From the NCBI GenBank assembly GCA_037013495.1, contig CM072803.1, forward strand, positions 11,178,001 through 11,242,000: DNA of 64,000 nt. Reading direction: 5' to 3'. Source of the stretch: Hippophae tibetana (lineage: Eukaryota > Streptophyta > Magnoliopsida > Rosales > Elaeagnaceae). The notes under the pieces are model-generated. The model ran no database searches and was not told the DNA's origin. It saw nothing but the letters and a program-made list of their open reading frames with translations. Each line of letters begins with the position of its first letter. Positions within the stretch are counted from its first letter, which is position 1. Of this stretch, positions 60,641 to 64,000 are shown in pieces. Position numbers and translations under genes: made by a program.

Positions 60641-62097
60641 ATTTCTTAATCCCGAGCAGATTGGTGGCCCGTGTTCAAAAAGAAAGTCCAACGAGACTCT
60701 TTTTATGAGAGACTATTAGCTAGAACCTTCTCTTCATTTGTCCACAAGTTATGTCAATGTGATGGGGTATGGTTCAAGGGGGACAAGGTGTATTTGAGCT
60801 CACATTCTTCCTTAATTCCATAGATATTTTTTGATTGCCACTCATCACCTATTGGAGGGCACTTTGGGTTTCATAAAACCCTCTCTTGTATCAGATAGAA
60901 TTTATGCTGGTCTAACATGTGCAAAAGTGTGAAGGAATTCTAGCACTTATGTGATGTATGCTAACTATTCAAGACTGATTGTATGAAACCAATAAGATTG
61001 CTGCAACCATTACTAGTTCCTAACAAAATATGGGACAAAATCTCAATGGATTTCATTGAAGGGTTACCATCATCTAAAGGGTAAACCGTGATCATGGTAG
61101 TCGTGGATCACTTGACAAAATATGTTCATTTCATTGCCATAAAACACCAATTTATTTAAATGATTATGGCCATTAAATTTGTGGGCAATATAGTTCACCT
61201 ACATGGCATTCCAACATATATAGTTAGTAATCAAGATAAGGCATTCATCAATTCATTTTGGCAAGCCTTGTTCTAGCTATAAGGAACCAAATTATGCATA
61301 AGCTCAAGCTACCAACCTCAAACAGACAACCAGACAAAGGTTTTCAACTATACTCTGGAGAAATATTTATGTTCTTTTATTGGTGATCAACCACAGTAAT
61401 AGGTTGAGTGGATTCCCTAGGTTGAATTCAACTAGAACACCTCAATTCATTCCTCCATCAAGATCACTCCATTTAAAGTAGTTTATGGCATTCCACCCCC
61501 ATGTTTATTAGCTTATTTTCTAGGGACTTTCCTTGTCCAAGAAGTGGATGAATACCTATGTGATCGAGACATAATTATATGTGACTTGCACCATAACCTT
61601 TTGCAAGCTCAAAAACAAATGAAATGTTAGGCTGATTAACACCGGTGCGAGATCTCTTTTGAGGTAGGAGATTATGTATACCTAAAAATCCAACCCTGTA
61701 GACAAACTTCAATGGCTTTTCACACTTTTATGAAGCTCGATCCATATTTCTATGGTCCATACAAAGTAGTGGCTTGAATTGGTGTAGTGGCCTATAAACT
61801 GGCCCTATCCCTTGACTCCCAAATTCACAATGCCTTTCATATTAATTTACTAAAAAACACTTGGGACCCTACACTCTAACCCTCTCCCATCTTCCACCAA
61901 TATCAAACAACTCTATGCTACTTCCCCAACCAGAAGCCATGTTGGCTCAACGTGTGATCCAGAAAGGAAAGCATCAGCCCAAGCCTAAAATCCTTGTGAA
62001 ATAGGCCAATGAACCGACATAGGAGGCCACTTAGGAGAATGAATGGCATTTCACCAAAATCTATCTTGATTTTATCCTTGTGGATAAGAATCCTTAG
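60641..62097 (+). pseudogene. Gypsy integrase and chromodomain-like tail remnants
   Basis: Integrase core pieces are DKISMDFIEGLPSSKG (near 61035), VVVDHLTKYVHFIAIKH (61100) and IVSNQDKAFINSFWQAL (61220), then SSYQPQTDNQTKVFNYTLEK (61300-61360) and ITPFKVVYGIPPPC. The tail has YFYGPYKVVA, VVAYKLALSLDSQIHNAFHI near 61785-61850 and a chromodomain-like NEWHFTKIYLDFILVDKN near 62040. Chromodomains direct such elements to particular chromatin. Stops are frequent. Confidence 0.85.
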
Positions 62098-62109
62098 ACG
62101 GGGAAGAAC

Positions 62110-62455
62110 TAATATATGCAGCCATAGGTGTGCGTCTTGAGGCTACTTATACGCCCAAACATGATTACTTATGGCACAAAGTTGGTTAGGTGTAAGTGTT
62201 GGCTGGAGTGCGCATATGGGTGCAGAGGTATTTATGCTTGCACGTATTAGTGCATAGCAAGGTAGGTGATGTCGTGTACCAGGGGGGACCACAAGGTAGT
62301 TAGGGAATCTAAGTTTGTTAGCATTCCCTTCTATTTTCTATTTCCTTTGTAAGGATATATATAGCCCCAAAAAGATGAATAAAAGGATATACTAGAAATT
62401 ATATACTCATCCTTCCCTCCTCTCTATTTCTTTCCCTCGCAAATTTTGTGTATCA
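62110..62455 (+). repeat. 3' LTR of the gypsy element (346 bp)
   Basis: It starts TAATATATGCAGCC directly after the purine-rich tract and ends TGTGTATCA. Confidence 0.87.
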
Positions 62456-62460
62456 AAAAT

Positions 62461-64000
62461 AATTGTGTTTTCTTTTTATTTGAAATTCCTAAAAACTCAA
62501 CAAAAGTATCTTCATACTAATGACTAGGTAGGCTTTTGGGAAAAAAAGGTTTTTGTTCCCTTTCGGTACTATGTTATTGATACATAATGCATCTAGATTG
62601 AAAATGTTCAAGTGAACTACAATAGTTACAACCTGAGTAATTAGTGTGGGAGGAGTAAGGAAAAGATTTCCTCGAGGTGCTCCAAGAATATCTAGAATAC
62701 TGCTAAAAAATTGGGTAGCAATACCACATAGATAGCAAAAGGTGCATAAGAGTGAGAATTACTAGGTATCTAACTCCTAAAAACAATACAAGGAGATGAA
62801 GCACTAGCTTTAACTCTCATATGGGGTGAGTAACCAGTCTCTCACAGCATGATCTGATACACCCATATTGACCATAATAATGGCAATTGGGAAGAAATCA
62901 TGTAAGCAAGGGTAACAGACCATTGTCGATGTGATAAGAGGAAAAAGCAGGAGGTTAAACTTTCATACTACTAGAACAATTGGCTAAGAAGTAACCTAAA
63001 TTTTACTTTTTAAAATGCTTGCAAATGTCTTCATTTTAGGGTCAAAAGTTATTGGCTTGATAAACATCTGAATTGCACCAAGCATCATGGTACTCTTTTA
63101 CATATACCACAAACCTCTTTTATCTCCTTGGGTTTTATTGTTACTCAGATTTTCATCAAACATATGAGTTCTTAACATCATCTTCTTAATATATTCAACT
63201 TCTTTTCTAGGTATAATTGTTTAGTAATCAAGGCTTTAATAAGGACATCATTTTCTCATATGGATGCCTCCAAGAAACAATATAGCAACTCATATCCTTG
63301 AGTTTAGCTTGAAGACTCTTCAACTCTATATATTTTTTTAGAAAGAGTATATCCTAGATAATCTTTATCACTTTCTTTCCTAGAATAGTAATTTTTCAAT
63401 TTATGTGTTAGAAAATTAGGGGTAATAGTCGTCTAATATGCTTGGTTAAACTTTATGTTCTTTAAGTTGTCCTCTAAATACCTTAACCTAGCCTCTCTTT
63501 TTTCTTCAAACCACACAACCATGTAATTATACCTTTTGTTAATACCGATTTTTATCAACATCAAGTAGAACTATCATTCGTAGAATCTGTAAGAAGAACA
63601 AACTGTTAAGATCTTAGACCCCTTTATGGGTAGGGTGGTTTTCGACCCTATGATCCTTAAGTCAGTAACTATAAGATATATGATAAATGAGATCTCAGTC
63701 TTGCCCTATCAATTATATAGAAACAGAGTGTTTAACTATGATTCTCTATTATGATATGTATGATATTTGATATTAGATATTATATATTATGTTATGCATT
63801 TGTGACTATATATAGGAAAAAGAATAAGCCTGATAGCTTATTTTTGTCTAATTAGGATTGAGTTTTTGTAACTTTATAGATAATTATCTATTTCAAATAT
63901 TCATTGCATGTAGACATATATTATTTATAGATATCTATAATTTAATATATGCTACATTATCCTTTAAAATATATAAAGATAATTTTGGGCACTTATCTCT
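62461..64000. other. Unassigned right edge
   Basis: No gene was supported. A candidate LTR start TGTTAAGATCTTAGACCCC occurs at 63605, followed by a GTAGGGTGGTTTTCGACC segment, but the other end is not visible and nothing else supports it. Confidence 0.3.

Larger units (their letters stand above)
55366..62455 (+). mobile_element. Ty3/gypsy chromovirus-type LTR retrotransposon, decayed, with a nested insertion
   Basis: LTRs of about 345 bp lie at 55366-55710 and 62110-62455. They have terminal inverted repeats TGATA/TATCA (the 3' copy starts TAATA). The flanks gaaat (55361-55365) and aaaat (62456-62460) match at four of five bases. The primer-binding site is at 55712-55724 and a purine-rich tract ACGGGGAAGAAC at 62098-62109. 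The order gag, protease, reverse transcriptase, RNase H, integrase, chromodomain-like tail is Ty3/gypsy. The short LTRs and tRNA-Met-type site suggest a Reina-like lineage, but this is a guess. Many stops make it inactive. Without the 2.1-kb insert it is about 4.9 kb. Confidence 0.88.

Overview
The window looks like nuclear DNA from a flowering plant, probably a dicot (legume-like is only an impression). It is very AT-rich, and most of it is layered transposable elements. Only one confident host protein gene is visible, an intact DUF1191-family membrane protein on the minus strand at 26395-27396. No rRNA or tRNA gene, CRISPR array or operon-like cluster was seen. All coordinates and repeat matches come from reading the sequence by eye; no alignment or database search was run.

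Layout, left to right. (1) 1-2418: the 5' part of a minus-strand Ty1/copia element, with an LTR, a primer-binding site and a 670-codon gag-pol frame open to the window edge. (2) About 3278-13269: remains of an older minus-strand copia-like element, with LTR-like blocks at both ends. Inside it lies a plus-strand copia element (4485-9878) flanked by the 5-bp duplication aaaat, and a solo LTR (7508-9052) sits inside that element's 3' LTR. (3) 13324-20617: a complete but gene-less LTR retrotransposon flanked by attga, with LTRs of 2.0 and 1.8 kb and ends TGATGAG/CTCATCA. The same LTR family (called the TGATGAG family here) recurs at 7508-9052, 49660-50843 and 56051-58193. (4) 20623-24250: AT-rich, with decayed LTR-like pieces. 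(5) About 24700-27900: the least TE-like part, holding the DUF1191 gene with a probable 5'-UTR intron and, downstream of it, possible exon remnants. (6) About 29290-40255: a decayed MULE whose transposase is cut inside the SWIM zinc finger by a 6.3-kb LTR element (32518-38804, duplication ggtgg) with no coding capacity. (7) 40316-43677: two related GGTCCG-rich MITEs. (8) About 44472-54445: a decayed CACTA (En/Spm) element with TNP2, a second transposon protein and a ULP1-like protease, interrupted by two LTR insertions. (9) 55366-62455: a decayed Ty3/gypsy chromovirus, itself interrupted by a TGATGAG element that carries an inverted copy of its own LTR start at the far end. (10) 62456-64000: unassigned.

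The elements do not work together as a system. The window is a record of successive insertions, and several are proved by target-site duplications and by host reading frames that continue across the inserted DNA. The most unusual object is the inverted-end LTR insertion at 56051-58193.
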